64,000 nucleotides of DNA from Achatina immaculata (lineage: Eukaryota; Mollusca; Gastropoda; Stylommatophora; Achatinidae). The notes beneath the pieces were generated by a model, which was given only the letters and a program-made list of their open reading frames with translations, had not been told where the DNA came from and ran no database searches. The DNA is taken from contig CM019697.1 of NCBI GenBank assembly GCA_009760885.1, positions 34,307,096 to 34,371,095 on the forward strand. The letters are read 5' to 3'. The position numbers were made by a program, and so were the translations under genes. This document shows, one piece after another, positions 1 to 10,676 of this stretch. Position 1 is the stretch's first letter; the number at the start of each line of letters is the position of its first letter.

Positions 1-64
1 TTTCATCTTGCCATGTGGGTCGTACTTCTTGGTGAGCACTTCCTTGCGTGCTTTCTGCAGGAAC
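1..64 (-). CDS. Host gene 1: following exon, runs off the window
   Basis: The minus strand has a pyrimidine-rich tract and an AG at 66-65, then an exon starting at 64. One base completes the split Trp codon of the exon ending at 3661. It is followed by 21 open codons to the window edge, reading FLQKARKEVLTKKYDPHGKM then K. The peptide is basic and hydrophilic, as a cytosolic tail after the upstream hydrophobic helix would be. The phase match (2+1), a strong donor and a usable acceptor are what link the two exons; there is no transcript evidence. A second AG lies at the CTGCAG around 57-55, which would shorten the exon by ten bases and break the phase. I do not recognise the family. Confidence 0.55.
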
Positions 65-126
65 CTGAGCACCGGAAAGAAAACACAAGTTTGTAACTGC
101 TAAGTTAGTATGTTAACTGTTAACCT

Positions 127-337
127 GTTCTAACTTTACCGATTTTACTCAACAGTCGGTTTTAGCGAACATAATAGCTCAATCGATTTTTAGCGAACAT
201 AGCAGTTGAGACAATTTTACTGAACATAACACTCAGTCAACTTTTAGCGAACACAACAGCTCAGTCGATTGTTAGCGAACCTAACAGCTCAGTCGATTTT
301 TAGCGAACATAACAGTTCAGACAATTTTATTGAACAT
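127..337. repeat. 27-bp minisatellite, left part (diverged)
   Basis: Degenerate 27-bp units with the core TTTTAGCGAACATAACAGCT. It is the same array as 780-1660, now split by the LINE-A fragment at 338-779. Confidence 0.8.
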
Positions 338-779
338 ATCATCATCATCATCATCATCAGGTGCCGTGCCGACTGGCGTTGGGTATTATGCTTCTCCAGA
401 GTGCACTATACTTCATGCAGGACATCATCTCATTTGGTGATCTCCTCTCACACCATCCCGTCAGACTGTCCAGTATCATTTCTCTTGGTCTTCCTCTTGA
501 TCTTCTTCCCTCTATTTTTCCTGTTGTTATAATATTTTCAATGCCCCTTCTTCTCATTGCATGTCCTATGAAAGTACGTTGTCTCTCTCTTATTTGTTTG
601 ACAAGATTTTTTGTCTCTCCAGCTCTTCTCATGCATTCTTCATTAGTTATTTTTGCTGTCAAGGGAATTCACAACATTCTTCTAATAAACCACATTTCTG
701 CTGCTTCCAATGATTTTTTGCAGACTTGCCTATTGTCCCTGATTTATTTCCATATAAAAAGATAGGTCAATATGGCATT
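338..779 (-). mobile_element. LINE-A 3' fragment inserted in the minisatellite
   Basis: A 5'-truncated copy of the RTE-like LINE whose longer copy is at 56782-60985; the two are clearly alignable over about 400 bp. On the minus strand it encodes the C-terminal tail of the polyprotein, with motifs RRRGIENI, GRPREM and LWRSII, ending SRHGT and then TGA. The stop codon TGA is itself the first unit of the (TGA)n tail at 338-359. The octamer TTGAACAT flanks both ends (330-337 and 780-787), giving a likely target-site duplication inside the 27-bp array. Part of the array unit resembles this octamer, so its exact length is uncertain. Not functional. Confidence 0.85.
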
Positions 780-1660
780 TTGAACATCACCAGCTCAGAC
801 AATTTTAGCGAACACATCAGATGAGTTGATTTTTAGCGAACATAATAGCTCAGACAATTTTAGCAAACATACCAGCTCAGATAATTTTAGCGACCATAAC
901 AGACCAGACAACTTTACAGAACATAACAGCTCAGACAATTTTACCAAGCACAACAGCTTAGACAAATTTACTGAACCAAACATAACAGTTCAGATAAATT
1001 TACCTAACATAACAGCTAAAAGAAATTTACTGAACCAAACATAACAGCTCAGACAAATTTACCAAACATAATAGATCACACAAATTTACCGAACATAACA
1101 GCTGAGACAAATTTACCGAACATAACAGCTCACACAAATTCAACTAACATAACAGCTTAGACAAATTTGCCAAACATAACAGCTCAGACAATTTTACCAA
1201 ATATAACAGCTCAGACAATTTTACCAAACATAACAGCTCAGACAATTTTACCAAACATAACAGCTCAGACAATTTTACCAAACATAACAGCTCAGACAAT
1301 TTTACCAAACATAACAGCTCAGACAATTTTACCAAACATAACAGCTCAGACAATTTTACCAAACATAACAGCTCAGACAATTTTACCAAACATAACAGCT
1401 CAGACAATTTTACCAAACATAACAGCTCAGACAATTTTACCAAACATAACAGCTCAGACTAATTTACCAAACATAACAGCTCAGACTAATTTATCAAACA
1501 TAACAGCTCAGACAATTTTACCAAACATAACAGCTCAGACAATTTTACCAAACATAACAGCTCAGACAATTTTACCAAACATAACAGCTCAGACAATTTT
1601 ACCAAACATAACAGCTCAGACAATTTTACCAAACATAACAGCTAAGACAATGTTACCAAA
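780..1660. repeat. 27-bp minisatellite, right part
   Basis: The unit is ACATAACAGCTCAGACAATT followed by TTACCAA. It is diverged before about 1170 and nearly perfect from 1177 to 1640 (about 17 units). Because 27 is a multiple of three, both strands stay open and give artefact reading frames (LPNITAQTI on plus, LSELLCLVK on minus). Confidence 0.95.
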
Positions 1661-1802
1661 CGATTTTAGAAGCATCTTGTGCTACAAAGTGAAACAAGAA
1701 TCACATTCATCTCAGCAATTTACGAGTGAATAACTTGTTTATTTTTGTTGCTCCGTAGTGAATAGACCGCTGTGAGAATCTTATTTTGATGTGCCTCGCC
1801 GT

Positions 1803-1803
1803 G

Positions 1804-1840
<37 letters not shown>

Positions 1841-2046
1841 GCTCTTTTCTTTTTCAGAAGCAATGTCCTTAACATAAGCATGTCAGGTTTCTATTTTTAC
1901 AACTTTATCGACACGAGTTAAGTGGCAACGGGACTAAAACCATTGCCTATGCATAAAAAGACAGTCCGCTATCGATTTCAGTACTCTTCTACTTAGTAAA
2001 TTCATTTCTAAGCACGGGCTGTAACAGTTTTTTTAAAATCACAATT

Positions 2047-2081
<35 letters not shown>
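1803..2081. repeat. Two (TA)n microsatellites
   Basis: (TA)n tracts lie at 1803-1840 and 2049-2081. The sequence between them is unique-looking and AT-rich with no recognisable content. Confidence 0.95.
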
Positions 2082-2083
<2 letters not shown>

Positions 2084-2477
2084 ACATGTGACAGCTGTGC
2101 TGTATAGAATTAAGATTCTGACTTCTAGTATCTTAGAATTTAGAGTCCCTTTGAAACTTTTAGGTTGGTAATTTTTTGTTTTAAATCAATGGAAACAATT
2201 TGATCTTTTCCTGACGACTTATAGTTAGAGAAGATAGTGCTATGTTCAAACAAGGCGTTGTCATGGAAACTCTTATGAAACATCTTGTTAGAGGGTCATG
2301 TGACCAGTATTACACCCTGTTGCCCTAGCTTCCCAGGTAAAAAATAAGACGGGTACTCATGTCACAGCGAATCACTGTGGGGGGTCACGTATATGATTCG
2401 AACCACACCGATCTTCCCTGTCAGAGGCTTGTGCCACTCAGACACCTGGATCATGTCTACTATATTAATATCCTTCC

Positions 2478-2479
<2 letters not shown>

Positions 2480-2546
<67 letters not shown>
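2480..2546. repeat. (TGTC)n-(TC)n microsatellite
   Basis: A run of TGTC units passes into TC dinucleotides. Confidence 0.95.
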
Positions 2547-2632
2547 ACCATGAGATTTATCTAACCACTTCACTTTTTGCTAGGGGCATCTGTCTAACAG
2601 GAAATGTAGATTTATAAAATTACTCTCAAGTC

Positions 2633-2815
2633 AGCCTGTGTGGAAGAGTTCGTCCTTCCACCATCAAGTCAACCTGTGTGGAAGAGTTCGTCCTTCCACC
2701 ATCAAGTCAACCTGTGTGGAAGAGTTCGTCCTTCCACCATCAAGTCAACCTGTGTGGAAGAGTTCGTCCTTCCACCATCAAGTCAACCTGTGTGGAAGAG
2801 TTCGTCCTTCCACCA
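2633..2815. repeat. 36-bp minisatellite
   Basis: Five nearly identical 36-bp units, TGTGGAAGAGTTCGTCCTTC plus CACCATCAAGTCAACC. Each unit has a short internal inverted repeat (GGAAG...CTTCC). Confidence 0.95.
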
Positions 2816-2892
2816 GGTGCGTCCAAAGGGTAGAGGAAGGTAGAGCGGCCTCTAGATACAGAGGTCAACTTTGAAATCCTGAATAAACGGCT

Positions 2893-3090
2893 GCTTCTTC
2901 TTCTTCTTATCTGTCTGCTTGTGCCATTGGCTTCCCACGGAGTTTTAGACATCAGTCCAGATCAAGGTGAGAGGCCTGGGTAGCTGTCATGCTATGTTTC
3001 CTAAGTGTGTCTTTAGCCCCGTCTATCCACGTTTTCCTTGGTCGTCCTTGGCCCCCTAGATCTAGTTGTATCCAGGTGCAGCTGGTTTGT
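2893..3090 (-). mobile_element. LINE-E 3' fragment with (GAA)n tail
   Basis: The minus strand keeps an open frame with the motif GQGRPRKTWIDGAKDTL, typical of the C-terminal end of EN-RT retrotransposon polyproteins. It stops at TGA and is followed by about 45 bp and a (GAA)n tail at 2893-2907. It is strongly 5'-truncated. The clade cannot be set from this piece. Confidence 0.65.
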
Positions 3091-3660
3091 ATATCCACCA
3101 CGTCGTGAGTGGCGGAAATACGACAAAGTAGGGGATTGCTGTGTTTGGTTGAAGTGCGGTATTGCTATATGCAACAGGGGCGCTACGCCAGCCATGAAGG
3201 CCAACCCGACTCACACTGAAACGACCTGGCAAACAGGTGAAGCTACGGCAGACCCAGCAAGCCGGCGTTTGGTTTTCTGAACGCGCAAGAAACGTAAAAG
3301 AGAAATAATCGAACAGAATAAACAGCTGCAGACCTTAACAGGTGCCCTGCTGTCTTGCAGGTCAGCCTCTTCTGACAAAGGCTAGCGAAGAAAACCGTAT
3401 ACACCTTGAACAGAAGGTAAAGAGAAATCATCGCTGTACTATCACTCCATTGTCAAATCATGCTTCACAGATCTATGAATAAAAGATACGAAAGCATACT
3501 CCTCAAAGCTATCCCTCACGGCACAAAATAACAGTATATAAATCTCAGGCCAAAATCATTGTTAGGTTAGCCTTACTACTGATAACAATACGAAACTGTC
3601 CACAAAGAATTGTATCTCTACTTTATAAACTCCTATAAGACAATATATAAATGTACTCAC

Positions 3661-3740
3661 CAACAATAGATGAAGATAATGAAGAGGGCGATTGTGATGA
3701 CTGTGGGAATGATTATCCCCACATAGAAGAGAAAATTCAT
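3661..3740 (-). CDS. Host gene 1: exon with transmembrane segment (partial gene)
   Basis: I do not recognise the protein. The exon reads from ATG at 3740-3738 on the minus strand through 26 codons plus two bases. It ends at 3661 just before GTGAGTA, a near-consensus donor (intron starts at 3660). Residues 2-26 are almost all hydrophobic (FLFYVGIIIPTVITIALF and onward), which looks like one membrane-spanning helix or signal anchor. The next exon I can see, at 64-1, supplies the one base needed to finish the split codon (TG|G, Trp). It continues with a basic stretch, as expected for a cytosolic flank after a membrane helix. An in-frame TGA at 3779-3777 lies upstream, so ATG 3740 is the simplest start. 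However, another ATG at 3790 opens a 17-codon frame ending across this ATG, so a short acidic N-terminus in a shifted frame is possible. Role unknown; likely a small membrane protein. Confidence 0.6.
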
Positions 3741-3944
3741 GTTGACATCTTCAAGAAAGCCAGGTCCTCCACGATGTCATCTTCTGCCATGAAAACACCT
3801 TGTGGTTGCCCTTCCTGTTTTCTACGCCACGATGGCCTTCTGGGAAATTCAGATATTCCATAAACATTTGCAAAATGAAGAAAATTGAAATTGTGATAAA
3901 AGTGGCAAACTCTTTTCTATTTCGATATATTTGATATACTAAAA

Positions 3945-4110
3945 GGAGGAGAGGAACAAGTTACAAAACTGTCCCACCTCTCCATTGGTACCCCCAGTAA
4001 CAGACCTAGCCTGGCTAACAGGGCAGGGGTCGCCGCAGTACCCATGGTGGTGGAGCCTGCTAAAGAAGTACAGCACACCTCCAACTTGTTTATCTCCACT
4101 CAGCGAGTGA
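3945..4110 (-). repeat. rep-Y copy (dispersed repeat with reading frame)
   Basis: The minus strand aligns with the copies at 5234, 38440, 41927 and 53500. The shared core includes CTCCACCACCATGGG and a frame reading about MGTAATPALLARLGLLLG. The element type is unknown. See the finding on rep-Y. Confidence 0.65.
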
Positions 4111-4364
4111 AAGAAAGAGTCGACGTGACCCGCTCCCAAGACGACACGATATGCTCAAAGTCTTCACTGCATCGGCTGAAAATATCATCAGCTCGCCGTT
4201 CCAGGTGATAGAAGACAAGACGGCACCATATTAGAACTGTATGCGGGTTGCACATAAACTGCCCTTTGGAAGACTCCACCTGTGTTGTTTAACTTGGATT
4301 TTCATGACCGCGTGAAACTTTGTACACATACACACACACACAAAACTTATAGAGAAATAACTTC

Positions 4365-4912
4365 ATTTATATGTAAAGTAAATATCTGAATGACGCGCAT
4401 CTGTAAAGTAGATATTTGAATGTATGAAGAGCATCTGTAAAGTGGATATTTGAATGACGCGCATCTGTAAGGTAGACAGATATCTGAATGACGCGCATCT
4501 GTAAAGTAGATATTTGAATGTATGAAGAGCATCTGTAAAGTGAATATTTGAATGACGCGCATCTGTAAGGTAGACAGATATCTGAATGACGCGCATATGT
4601 AAAGTAGATATTTGAATGTGTGAAGCGCATCTGCACAGTGGATATTTGAATGTATTTGATGCGCATCTGCACAGTGGATATTTGAATGTATTTGATGCGC
4701 ATATGTAAAGTAGATATTTGAATGTGTGAAGCGCATCTGCACAGTGGATATTTGAATGTATTTGATGCGCATCTGCACAGTGGATATTTGAATGTATTTG
4801 ATGCGCATATGTAAAGTAGATATTTGAATGTGTGGAGCGCATCTATCTGCACAGTGGATATTTGAATGTATTTGATGCGCATATGTAAAGTAGATACTTA
4901 CGTAACATAACA
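4365..4912. repeat. 30-36-bp minisatellite
   Basis: Alternating related units built on GCGCATCTG(TAA/CAC)A(A/G)GT(A/G)GATATTTGAATG. Some carry an extra TATTTG, so the period switches between about 30 and 36 bp. A CA tract lies just before it (4326-4342). Long minus-strand frames here are artefacts of periodicity. Confidence 0.9.
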
Positions 4913-5203
4913 TAAAGACAGGCAAAATAAGAAAAACATGAAAGAAAGTGAATGGCTGTCATGATGACAGAAGTTTGCTATAATAATGCTGATTTTATTT
5001 TTAAGTTAAATGTGCTGGGATATTGTTGATTCTAACAATTAAATATATATGATATTTGCCATTCTTCAAACTAAATATGCTATGAGGATGCTGATTTTTT
5101 AAAAAATGATTGTGCTGTGATTTTGTTGATTATTAAAATAAACATTCTACGATTGCTTTTATTAGCGGGAAGGGGCTGAGAGAAGATCAGAAACAATCCA
5201 TCT
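4911..5203. other. No feature seen
   Basis: AT-rich single-copy sequence. 4150-4360 and 5500-5815 likewise hold nothing I can name. Confidence 0.6.
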
Positions 5204-5500
5204 TCTTCTTCTTCTTCTTCTTCTTCTTCTTCATCATCAACACTCCTTCGGAACTGCAGAATGATGTTCTTTGAGGCCGATGCAGTGAACGTGCTGAAGC
5301 ACAGTATGATGTCGGACTGGGAGTGGGGTATGCCGAATACTTTTTTCAGTCCCTGAAAAAAAATAGTGGCGCTAAGAAACAAGTGGCGTGTAGCACTTCT
5401 TTAGCAGACTCCGCCACCATGGGGACAGTGCCTCGTTAATAAAGCTAAGTCTGCTACTGGGGGTACCAAAGGAGAGGTGAGACAGGGTCTTAACCAGCTA
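5204..5500 (+). repeat. (TTC)n tract followed by rep-Y copy
   Basis: (TTC)n at 5204-5233 is followed by a rep-Y copy. It contains a frame starting MFFEADAVNVLKHSMMSDWE, then the CCGCCACCATGGGGAC block and CTGCTACTGGGGGTACCAA. The frame is broken by stops. It is related to 41927-42225, which also follows a TTC-rich tract. Confidence 0.65.
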
Positions 5501-5815
5501 TGGTTCTCCAACCTCGACGGTAACTATGGGTTGCTGGCTGTCAAATTGGATATTGTCTGACACAGAACAATCAAACACTCCTCAACCCTAAACCGCCATT
5601 TGTCTCCCTCCTGCTGGTTTCTTTCGTACAGAAATCGCCCAGAAAAAAAGGTAAAAATATCTTGAGAGGATATAAAAATATCACGAGAAACTGAGAAATG
5701 AAAAAAGATAAATAATCTTTTTTTTAAGAGTTGACGTGTGAAAGGACCATGTGAAAACGGTAGAGCAACAGGAAAATTTGCAGCACAAGAAGCAGAAATA
5801 ATGGAATCTTTAGAG

Positions 5816-5844
5816 ACAGAAAGGGGGGAGAAACAGAGAGAAAG

Positions 5845-5887
<43 letters not shown>

Positions 5888-6355
5888 ATAAGATAGGATA
5901 AGAGACAGGGGGCACAAGAGAAGGAGACAGAGAAATAGCTACAGAGAGGGAGAGAGAGAAAGAGAAGAAAGAGCAAGGGTGATAGAGGAGAGGAAAACGA
6001 GATTTTTTTAAAATATGAAAGTCAGAAAGAAAGAGACAAAGAGGGGGAGAAATAGAGATAAAAAAACGTAAAAATGTATTAGAAGGCGAGACGGTGACAG
6101 AGAAAGAAAGAGACAAGGAGGGGAAGAAATAGAGATAAAAAAACGTAAAAATGTATTAGAAGGCGAGACGGTGACAGAGAAAGAAAGAGACAAGGAGGGA
6201 GAGAAATAGATATAAAAGAAAACAGTAAAAATGTGTTGGAAGGCGAGACGGTGACAGAGAAAGAAAGAGACAAGGAGGGAGAGAAATAGATATAAAAGAA
6301 AACAGTAAAAATGTGTTGGAAGGCGAGACGGTGACAGAGAAAGAAAGAGAGCTTG
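5816..6355. repeat. Purine-rich region with 76-80-bp tandem units
   Basis: (TA)n and (GA)n tracts at 5846-5890 lead into about four tandem units of 76-80 bp from 6056 to 6350. Each contains AAGGCGAGACGGTGACAGAG. No gene. Confidence 0.85.
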
Positions 6356-6364
6356 GAGAAGGGA

Positions 6365-6470
6365 AAGAAAGATCTTTTATTTTCAAACAGTGAAGAACTG
6401 GGCACACAGCCCCGTCTAACATTCCACCCTTCGTCGCTCATCTTTCATTCTCACCCAACATTCAATCTAG
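6365..6470 (-). repeat. rep-Z copy
   Basis: The reverse complement shares with 38318-38410 the order GAATGAAAGATG, ACGGGNCTG(C/T)GTGCCCA(A/G)TTCTT and an A-rich AATAAA end. It is probably the 3' end of a dispersed element. Identity unknown. Confidence 0.5.
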
Positions 6471-6474
6471 TACA

Positions 6475-6993
6475 CGCATATAAAGTATATAGATGAGGAA
6501 GACAGACAGACAGATAGACAGACAGGCAGCATCAAACCTTTAAGTTATACTAAAAACTATAAAGATAAAACTAAAGGGCATCTTCCATACAACAAACAAA
6601 TGTTAATACTACTGCTGTCATCTCATAGCTAAACCGGTCGTATTCGAATACCTCAATACTTGGCTTACTGTTGATTTCTATTCGCTCCCAGAACCCGACA
6701 ATGCTCAAGAACAGCCAACGCAATCAATCTCTTCCGGTCTGATTGTTGCTAGAATCCACCTCGTCCATCCTGGCCAGCGATAAAGAGGGAACTCGATTGT
6801 TTTCGATTGCTAAAATAGATTTTGAAGGCCACAACTGTCTTGTCCGGTGCAGGGGTAACAAAATACCCAAGTGAATTATCTGCAGCTTGTTCTGGAAGAT
6901 TTTGTTCCTTGTTGCTCTTCTCTTCCCTTCTAAGTCTTACTTTCAGGTACGTTAAATGGGATTTTTTTTTTTGGTTCAGTTATATAGTGTTTG
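6475..6993. other. No feature seen
   Basis: Apart from a short (GACA)n run at 6502-6530, I see no element or gene. Confidence 0.6.
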
Positions 6994-7006
6994 TAGTATT
7001 CACTGG

Positions 7007-7274
7007 AGTGTCTGAGTGGCGAAGTGGTTAGTGCACTGGTCTCTCATGGCGAAGGTCGGGGGTTCGAATCCGGCCGGCGGCACCCCAGTCACCCAGCTGT
7101 AGAAATGGGTACCTGACTTCTTCTGGAGTTGGGGAAGTAAAAGGCAGCCAGGCGTGATACTGACCACATCACCCTCTAGTGTGCTGACAGGTCAAGGAAA
7201 ATGTGGGCACTAACACCATATCCCTATGTGCCTCTAAGGCATGACAGGGTTACCTTTACTTTTTTTTTTTTTTT
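7007..7274 (+). mobile_element. SINE-1, complete, tRNA-derived
   Basis: A 268-bp SINE flanked by a perfect 13-bp target-site duplication TAGTATTCACTGG (6994-7006 and 7275-7287). The tRNA-like head has box A TGGCGAAGTGG (7017-7027) and box B GGTTCGAATCC (7061-7071), with 33 bp between them, as in an internal Pol III promoter. The body runs through CACCCTCTAGTGTGCTGACA and ends in a run of T. The perfect duplication and intact boxes suggest a fairly recent insertion, which would have needed a partner LINE for reverse transcription. It is not a functional tRNA: the body follows the head directly and no clean cloverleaf was traced. Confidence 0.92.
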
Positions 7275-7360
7275 TAGTATTCACTGGCCGAGATGATGTT
7301 CTGGAATTGTTTCGCTACTTGACATCGATGTGCTTATCCGTGTTTGTTTTTAATACTACC

Positions 7361-7865
7361 AGGCGTAAGTGTAGCGCAGTGGTTAGTGCGATATATCCAA
7401 AGGTGAAGGTTGGTCTTTCAGGCCTCGCTGTAGGCATACCAGCCAGGCGTTCCAGTTACCCAAGTGTAAAAAATGGTTGGACCTTGCTTCTTCGTGGGCC
7501 TGAGAAAAGAAAGGAGATGCGGCCAGGGCGTGCACTGACCAAATCACCTTCTAATGCGCTTACCCCATAACCCTCTAGTGCGCTGACCACATAACCCTCT
7601 AGTGCGCTGACCAAATCACCTTCTAGTGCGCTGACCACATAACCCTCTAGTGCGCTGATCACATCATCCTCTAATGCGCTGACCACATCACCCTCTAATG
7701 TGCTGACCACATCATTCTCTAGTGCGCTGACCAAATCACCTTCTAGTGCGCTGACCACATCACCCTCTAATGCGCTGACCACATCACTCTCTAGTGCGCT
7801 GGCAGGTCAAGGAAAACACAGGCACTGACATTATATCTCCTTTGTGTCTTAGAGCACGATATAGG
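7361..7865 (+). mobile_element. Diverged SINE-1 with internal 24-bp minisatellite
   Basis: The start (GTGTAGCGCAGTGGTTAGTG) resembles the SINE-1 head, though box B is degraded. The end (GGCAGGTCAAGGAAAACACA) matches the SINE-1 3' part. Between them (7540-7800) the SINE segment CACCCTCTAGTGTGCTGACC is repeated about eleven times with a 24-bp period. The minisatellite therefore grew out of the SINE body. Confidence 0.8.
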
Positions 7866-8695
7866 CATCTTTTCTTTTAGATCACTATCTTTACCTTTAG
7901 ATTACTATCTTTACTTTTATATTACTGCAGTAATTTAAGTACTGAAGCTCACACTGTCAGGCTGTTTTGTTCCTATTAGCCTAGCTAACCCACGGCAGAG
8001 CTTGCTGTGGTCACCCATGAAGGGGAGGCTTGTGTCTAACGAGAAGCTTTTTCTTCTCTGACTCCCCCACGAAGTTCTTTCAGCAAGAAACAGGAAACCC
8101 ACTCCCCAGCCGACTTGATATATATCCGTAAACGTAAACACACCGTTGACTGCATAAAAGATAAGAATGTCCTTGGAGATTAAATCGAAAACAAATACCA
8201 AAGAGGATTAGGTATTTTTGCATCATTTTGCAAAAAAGGAAAAAAACAAACATTTTGCAACATTTGATTTATGTGTGTGTATAAATATAGCAGGAATTTA
8301 TTTCACTGCGAGGACAGTGCTAATGTAGTACTCAGTAGTTTGTTTTGTTTTGTTTTTAACTGACTGCGACTGGAGTCGATCCTGCCTCGACAAGTGGGTA
8401 TCTGGTCTTTCTCTGAGAAAGTGAAGAGAGGGAGAAAGGTGCTATGATCTAGAACTGTCACTTCACATTCCTAACAGATGCAGAAGCCATGGGAGAATTT
8501 TTAGATAAATCTCACAAAAGCAGCATTGTTTGAAAAGAGATTTAGATTAAGATATTTGGGGGATTGTTTCCTCTAGTACCAAACTTGTGAAGATTTGCAA
8601 GGATTATAGTGTAATATCATATTCGGTTTATTTCACGCGGAATTTGTGATACTTTCACATTTAAGTTCGCAACCACGTTCTCCCTTCCTTGTCTA
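7866..8695. other. No feature seen
   Basis: An 88-codon minus frame at 7935-8201 has no family motif and no splice context. The rest is AT-rich. Confidence 0.6.
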
Positions 8696-9080
8696 CCTTC
8701 TGCTGGACTCTCCCATCTTCTATTGGACTCTCCTTCTTCTCCTGGGCTCTCTCTCTTATGCTGGACGCTCCATCTTCTGCTGGACGCTCCATCTTCTGCT
8801 GGACGCTCCATCTTCTGCTGAACTCTCCTTCTTCTGCTGGACTCTCCTTCTTCTGCTGGACTCTCCTTCTTCTGCTGAACTATCTATCTTCTGCTGGACT
8901 CTCCTTCTTCCGCTGGACTCTCCATATTCTGCTGGACTATCTTCTGCTGAATTCTCCTTCTTCTGCTGGACTCTCCTTATTCTGCCGGATTATCTTCTGC
9001 TGGACTCTCCATCTTCTAGAAGACTCTCCTTCTTCTGTTGGACTCTCCTTCTTCTACTGGACTCTCCATTTTCTGAACCT
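8696..9080. repeat. 19-bp minisatellite
   Basis: About twenty variable units of CTGCTGGACTCTCCTTCTT. The period is not a multiple of three, so translated frames rotate. Confidence 0.92.
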
Positions 9081-9594
9081 TCTGTATATCTGCTGTAGCT
9101 GATGGGATTTCAGACTTGGGGCATCCCCCCCCCACCCACAAACCATTCTCCTTGACTTATTAGTAATGCGAATGCAGCCAACGAATCCTTTGTGCAAGTG
9201 TTCTTTGTGTTTCCAGTGCGTTGCTTGTTTTTTATGTTGTAGATGACAGCAGCGGATTAATTTAGAAATGAGATGGGAGAAAAATTAGCATCCCAAGGGA
9301 GAATACGTGAATTAATTTCCAGAATAGACGACCTTCTCTGCCTGTTGCGTTACGGCCATCTCATCATCCACGTTTCTGTTTATTTTTTTTTTCCCTTGAT
9401 CGTAATTCTCTTCTAAGTTTTGTCATTACCGACGTCATCAAAAGTCAGTTTGTAGGGAAACTCCCAGAGCAGGATGTGAATGCGAAATGTAAAGAAAATG
9501 TAATGTCATAGAGTATGCTTGTTGTGCGTTTCTAACATTAAGCAATTTGGTTTTTTTAAAAATGTGTTTTAATACTGATCTCTCTTGAGGAAAT
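9081..9594. other. No feature seen
   Basis: AT-rich, with a C run at 9125-9135. Confidence 0.6.
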
Positions 9595-10085
9595 GTCTTC
9601 TTCTTCTTCTTCTTCTCCTCCTTCTTCTTCTTCTTCTTTTTCTTCTTCTTCTTCTTCTCCTCCTCCTCCTCCTCCTTCTTCTTCTTCTTCTTCTCCTCCT
9701 CCTCCTTCTTCTTCTTCTTCTTCTTCTTCTCCTCCTCCTCCTCTTCTTCTTCTTCTTCTTCTTCTTCTTCTTCTTCTTCTTCTTCTCCTCCTCCTCCTCC
9801 TCCTTCTTCTTCTTCTTCTGCTCCTCCTCCTCCTCCTCTTCTTCTTCTTCTTCTCCTCTTCTTCTTCTTCTCCTCTTCTTCTTCTGCTTCTTCTTCTCTC
9901 CTCCTCCTCCTCCTTCTTCTTCTTCTTCTTCTTCTTCTTCCTCCTCTTCTTCTTCTTCTGTTTCTTCCTCTTCGTATTCTTCTTCTTCTGGTTCCTCTTC
10001 TTCTGCTTCTTCTTCTTCTACTTTTTCTTGTCATTGTTGTTGTTGTTCTTCTTCTTCTTCTACTTTTTCTTGTTCTTTTTCTTCG
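9595..10085. repeat. Long (TTC)n/(TCC)n tract
   Basis: Nearly 490 bp of almost pure pyrimidine on the plus strand, mostly TTC with TCC blocks and late TTG units. The polyserine, polyleucine and polylysine frames over it are artefacts. Confidence 0.97.
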
Positions 10086-10250
10086 TTTTCAGTGCATTGG
10101 TTGCGTCACGCCGCAGTTATGCTCCTTTCTGCCCAACACACCCGACTTCGACTCGGTTTATTTTTGCGACCGGGTTCGTCTTCCCGCTCCGATCCCTATC
10201 CACTTGGCCAGAATACTGTCCCCTTTAATGGCACTACGTGGAAGTGGTAT
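10086..10250. repeat. rep-W copy
   Basis: It shares with 54720-54870 the series GCGTTGGCTG-like start, GCCCAACACACC, TCGGTCTGGTTTA-like block and a TTCC..TATCCACT-like end. Both copies follow a (TTC)n tract, which may be the tail of an element in the minus orientation. Identity unknown. Confidence 0.45.
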
Positions 10251-10676
10251 AGGATCTTGGCCAGATATGGTTCATCAACCCTTACGCAAGCAGACATTTA
10301 TGAGTCACTGACCGATATATCATCTATCTTTTGGGCTTCCTCTCCTCCTCCCCCCCCCCTCTATTAAAAGAAGTATAAGAAAATAGGTCATGAGAAAGTA
10401 TTGAAACAAAAATGATTCATTCATTCCCGTCCACTTGACTGGAGTGGGAAAGTTAGTCCAACAATCCAGCTTGTATAGCCACTATATTTGGCGAGCCTTG
10501 TGAGGACTGTCTACCGAAAGTACTGTGGTCTCAGACACCATAAACAAAATCAAGTACAGTCACATCTCAGACCGCAGACACTGTCATATTGAGATGACTG
10601 AGAGAGATTTAGCTCAGTGGTGTATTGTTAGACTTTGAAAAGTAGTAGACAAAGGACTTGCAGATTGTCAGTTGGT
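10251..10676. other. No feature seen
   Basis: Single-copy-looking sequence between rep-W and LINE-B. The stretch 11516-11789 between LINE-B and SINE-2 is similar. Confidence 0.55.

Larger units (their letters stand above)
65..3660 (-). other. Proposed phase-2 intron of host gene 1
   Basis: This 3,596-bp interval starts GTGAGT and ends CAG on the minus strand. It holds a 27-bp minisatellite split by a LINE-A 3' fragment, two (TA)n tracts, a TGTC/TC microsatellite, a 36-bp minisatellite and a LINE-E 3' fragment. From 3091 to 3656 I see no recognisable element. Existence of the intron is inferred from splice signals and phase only. Confidence 0.5.

Noticed and set aside
1144..1733. Long repetitive protein (LPNITAQTI)n on plus and matching frame on minus
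   Set aside because: A 27-bp satellite has no stop codon in its unit, so both strands stay open. There is no start context, splice signal or non-repetitive domain.
7007..7084. Functional tRNA gene
   Set aside because: Boxes A and B are present, but the sequence continues into a SINE body with a T-rich tail and target duplication. No clean acceptor stem pairing or 3' terminator after the head.
9438..10367. Poly-Ser/Leu/Phe and poly-Lys/Glu/Arg frames
   Set aside because: Products of the (TTC)n tract, open in all frames.
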